NCBI GenBank assembly: GCA_964019055.1
Contig: OZ025219.1
Coordinates: 6,800,888-6,864,887 of the forward strand
Direction of reading: 5' to 3'
Source of the DNA: Anthopleura xanthogrammica
Lineage: Eukaryota; Cnidaria; Anthozoa; Actiniaria; Actiniidae
Length of the DNA stretch: 64,000 bases
The notes beneath the pieces are model-generated. The model saw nothing but the letters and a program-made list of their open reading frames with translations, ran no database searches and was not told the origin of the DNA. Positions 40,721 to 64,000 of the stretch are shown one piece after another (position 1 is the first letter of the stretch; each line of letters begins with the position of its first letter). The position numbers and the translations under genes were made by a program.

Positions 40721-43041
40721 TTATTTGGATGGCTTCAAACAGACTTGATGACTCGCAAGTATCCTAAGGAGAGAGGAAAAAAAACCAAAATATTAATATC
40801 ATGTGAGAATCACCCTCCCAATTTAGTAAAAGGTCAGCGCTTTAAACCCGACGTGGTGAGCCGGCGTCACAACTTCAGAGCCTTAGCACGATCTGCGTGT
40901 TACTATATATTTCGTCAATAGCTGTTATTACAGTTGCAATTGAGCCCGCAGGTGAGTGAGATATTCTTTTGTTTTAAGAATCATACAAGTGAGGCTATCG
41001 GGTCGATACGATGCATGCTTGTTGACTCATTTGCATGTCATTTGCATGCATCCATATAACTGCTCAGTATTCTTACCCTTTTTGCGCACACTCAAGTCCC
41101 TGTTTACAAGGTCCGCAGTCTGGTTTTTCTCCAATCCAAACTTTCCTGTACAATACTGACGCACACTGGTGGTATTCGGCGAGTTTTGGCTTGCATATTG
41201 GCAGTAATGTATTGACTGTTGGCTCAAGAACGCAGCAGGAATCTGATTTACAGTCAGAATCTTTCTCACAGAATGTTCCTGGATCTCCTTTTGAATTTTT
41301 CTCGCAGCGACCAAACGTACACTCCATTCCTTTGCAGCACTGCTTTTCGCGTGCACAGGCCATTTTATCCTTGTGACAATCTTCACAATACAGCAGATTG
41401 CAATATTTGCCTTCTTTGCAGGGTTTCTTTTCTGAACACTCAGCTTCGTAGTATCCAGGAGCTATTATCTGGAAACGTTAAAAAACATGCATGTTAGTAT
41501 AGTGTCCATTGCGATGACCGGCTGCGCAGAACACAGGTAGCCCACTATGCACTTTGGTTAAGAGTAGAGTATGGAAACGAAAGTAGCTAAGACTCTGTCC
41601 GTCAAAAACAATATATGAAGAAGGCCTTTCAGTGTGAATATCAGACTGATAAATCTAAGCTAGGAAAACGAACGCGAAGATGTAAAAACTGCAACAAAAA
41701 AGAACACAAAAAACGCTTACGCATGCAGATTTAACACAAGTTACGGAAAAAAAAACCCGACTAAAACAGCTATTATATCTGGAAACTAAGCAATATTCGT
41801 TCTGATAAAATAAGAAATGGTTAATATAGGTCTGATGCATGATTATACTTTGGTAAGACTGTTACATGTAAGAAGTAAGTGAGAAATACTAGACCAGTTC
41901 ATAGTTAATGGAGTGGAATGGTTTGGAAACCTATTGTTCTAGGTTTTTGTTCAACCTTTTCTATTGTTATATGACGTTGACCGTGCACAGAGAAGGAAAA
42001 GTTGCAGCGTTTGTTCATCATAAATTAGGGAACATAGACTTTTTTTCCTCAAAAATGTTATAAAATAGGAGATATTTGTTAATTAATTCTATATGATGGA
42101 GATTAATTGTTTACTGAAAAGGGTAATCACCTTTTTGAACGCTTTCTCTTTTATCATCTAGTAACTTAACTGTATCTGCGCGGAATTATTTATCCTCTTC
42201 TTTGTAATCTTAGAATGAAAATTTTACACTTTCAAAATGTTCGTACATGAAAATAGTACAGAAACTAGTATTTTCAGCCATACTTGCTTTGGTTCACTGT
42301 GCACGGTCAGTATCACGTGATGGTACGTTTCAACATCGCTCGCCAAACAAAAACCTATAACAATAGGTTTCCAAACCATTCCACTCCATTAACTATGACC
42401 AGTTGAGACCCCCTTCCTCACATTTTCACCTAAATTCTACACCCGTCATTATCAGGGGTTTAACTGGCCATCTTATATGATCTACTCAAATCTACTTATC
42501 TTTAAACTAGTATCAAATACATTGGAAATCCGGTCAAAGTTTATGGTTTAATTAAGGCAACTAATAAGATGACCACTTTCTTTGAACATGCACTTCCTTT
42601 TGTTCTGTAATTTCCTTTGTTTGTGTTATAAGATGATAGCTATCTTCAAACGACTATTTTAAAGCAGTTACATGGTGAATTATTACTGAAAGTAAAGTGT
42701 AAAATTGTCTTAAATATTAGAACACTTACCTGTCTTTTTGCAATATGCTTTTCATCATTTTTTACTTCATTGGTTTGGCTCGTCAAAATATGTTTCCTAA
42801 TGCGAGCATTTACTTGTTTGGCCATTAATGTCCTTTTACTTAAACTCAAAACATCGATATTATCTTTATATTTAAGATCATTTCCTTTTAACTGCCGTAG
42901 GATGTTTTTATTGACCATGTATTTGCCGTTAAGTCCTTTTCCTTCGGCGATAAGATTTTGAGTGAAAATATAAACAAAAAACACGACCAAGGCACGAACA
43001 AAGTAAACCTTGAAAGATAGAACCTTCGTAGTCCCGGCCAT
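40721..43041 (-). CDS. Dickkopf-like secreted cysteine-rich protein, complete, three exons
   Basis: Exons 43041-42730, 41468-41077 and 40763-40721 join in phases 0 and 2, giving 248 residues ending SHQVCLKPSK. The start MAGTTKVLSF leads into a hydrophobic signal segment (ALVVFFVYIFTQ). A ~70-residue Lys/Asn-rich spacer precedes two cysteine-rich domains. The first, from AECSEKKPCKEGKYC to CCKGMECTFGRC, has the Dickkopf N-domain spacing. The second (GTFCEKDSDCKSDSCC, ICKPKLAEYHQCASV, CGPCKQGLEC) is the colipase-like domain that in Dickkopfs binds LRP5/6. The last exon supplies its tenth cysteine; its acceptor has a long polypyrimidine tract. Without it the frame stops at once and the cysteine count is odd. 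The ending resembles DKK3 more than DKK1 as recalled; subtype is uncertain. Dickkopfs modulate Wnt signalling. It is divergently arranged with the giantin gene, 1.3 kb away. Confidence 0.9.
41893..42404. repeat. foldback element with 62-bp arms in a Dickkopf intron
   Basis: CCAGTTCATAGTTAATGGAG through TGGTTTGGAAACCTATTGTT is mirrored at 42343-42404 (AACAATAGGTTTCCAAACCA through CTCCATTAACTATGACCAGT). The ~390-bp spacer has no ORF. An inner pair (ACCGTGCACAG, CTGTGCACGGT) is also mirrored. Confidence 0.85.
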
Positions 43042-44341
43042 CTTAAACCATTTGAAGCAGTCCTTTTTGATAAATTTTGAGAATCATAACCATTAATACT
43101 TCTTCTTCTTCAGCTCTCCAGAGGTTTTGTTCGGCACGGCAGGCCGAGTGGTGTTCGCACGACTACGCACCAACTTTGCTTTTATATTGATATGATAGAT
43201 ACATTTGAATAGACTTCCTAATTTATCAAAAGTTTTGATTCAAGAAATAATATTTTGAATAATGAATGACGTATTTAAAGCTTTGTTCCATAAACAATTG
43301 GACCTGCTGTCTGTCATTTTCTCAAACTTGGCACCAGCAATTTAAACCTTTTTTTCTCTGGGTTACCTGTGTATTATACAGTACATATACCATCACTGGT
43401 TAGTACTGACTATTTTAATACTATCTTCAGATACTAAATAAGATATCGACTGATGACTGATAAAACTTTTAAGTTTGGAATCCAAGATGGAAGACTCGGG
43501 AAGAAGCCATGGACTTTTTTTCAGGAAAAAACATGTTTTTTTTTAATAGCCTTTTGTCTTCTGAGTGTTTCTACAGACAAAAGCTCTTACGCATTGTTTA
43601 TCTTTACTGAGAATTTACAACCGCAGGGTAAAAAAAGTTAACAAATTATAGTAAATATTCGTCTTCTTAATTAGTTCAAATATAAATTTTAGATAGTTTA
43701 CGGGTTTAAAAATCAGATACCATCAGTTGGATTATTAATTTTAAAGTTTGGCTGGATATATTTTCCATGATATTATAAAAGATACATGAAACAGGTGTAT
43801 CATACAGCATTCTGCGCAGCGAAACCACGTGGGAATATATCAAACATTAAATGGTGATAATAGCATTTTATGGCGATCTGATAACACATAGAAAATGCTC
43901 GGAAACGATCAAATATTGTAAAATGGATTTTATTTGTTGGTTCTATCCTGTAGTTCGAGGATTTTCTCCTGGTTCTCCGCCGGGTTTTTCCCACATCAAA
44001 TACACTACTTTGCTAATACAAAATTTCTCTCGTTCCAGTTTACTAAGGGGGCAAAATGGTGTTGCACTGCCACATTTTGTCTCATTAATTCAAAAAAATT
44101 GCCCACTGAGTAAACTGGAACGAGAGAAAATTTGTATTAGCAAAGTGGTGTATTGACTTCGAATTTCCTAATTTCCTAAAAAAAAAACCTTGGGCTCCCT
44201 GTGTAGATGTAGATGCTGAGTAACCAGGCAGGCTGACGTGTTCGATTGCTGGCATGAATCAAACATGGCGGACAGCTGATGAGAAAAACAACAGTATTTA
44301 CACCCCAAAATAACCAGTAATCTACCCAAAAACTCCTCACG
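43042..44341. promoter_or_regulatory. divergent promoter region, Dickkopf / giantin
   Basis: About 1.3 kb separates the two start codons, which face away from each other. A YY1-like AACATGGCGGAC lies about 80 bp before the giantin ATG. A palindromic element occupies 43998-44155, so shared control elements, if any, lie around it. No other exon is supported. Confidence 0.4.
43998..44155. repeat. 158-bp MITE with long inverted termini
   Basis: AATACACTACTTTGCTAATA and CAAAATTTCTCTCGTTCCAG are mirrored by CTGGAACGAGAGAAAATTTG and TATTAGCAAAGTGGTGTATT, with arms of about 48 bp. It sits 190 bp upstream of the giantin start. Confidence 0.9.

Positions 44342-64000
<19,659 letters not shown>

Overview
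The window is eukaryotic and animal. Its genes are rich in GT-AG introns, the noncoding DNA is AT-rich and crowded with short inverted-repeat elements and microsatellites, and the three recognisable genes are metazoan: an anoctamin, a Dickkopf-type secreted Wnt-modulator and a giantin (GOLGB1)-type golgin. Gene density, repeat style and the lineage-restricted tandem family suggest a cnidarian, probably an anthozoan; this is inference, since no species marker is visible. No rRNA, tRNA or CRISPR array was recognised.

Layout. 1-3,500: SINE pieces, a 57-bp satellite with a 12-unit higher-order period, a ~95-bp tandem repeat and a long foldback element. 3,555-4,331: a two-exon gene for a tiny, extremely acidic secreted peptide. 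5,570-17,400: four tandem copies (two intact-looking, two internally deleted) of an unrecognised family with a signal peptide, an ectodomain and seven predicted membrane segments. 17,400-19,600: no coding DNA seen. 19,603-38,356, minus strand: a complete 24-exon anoctamin, ANO7-like, 976 residues, with every calcium-site residue present; its introns hold six copies of one MITE family and many other palindromic elements. 40,721-43,041, minus strand: a three-exon Dickkopf-like gene whose last, 43-nt coding exon supplies the tenth cysteine of the second cysteine-rich domain. 44,342-64,000, plus strand: a giantin-like coiled-coil gene, 16 exons seen and still open at the window edge, at least 4,227 residues, with a 6.1-kb exon, one GC-AG intron and a fourfold 57-residue repeat.

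Exon boundaries were read by eye from splice signals and phase continuity; all joins in the three large genes keep frame. The genes appear functionally unrelated: a Golgi tether, a membrane channel or scramblase, a secreted signalling modulator, and two lineage-restricted loci. The least explained locus is the tandem seven-membrane-segment family, whose copies show deletion, unequal exchange and loss of an upstream promoter-like block.
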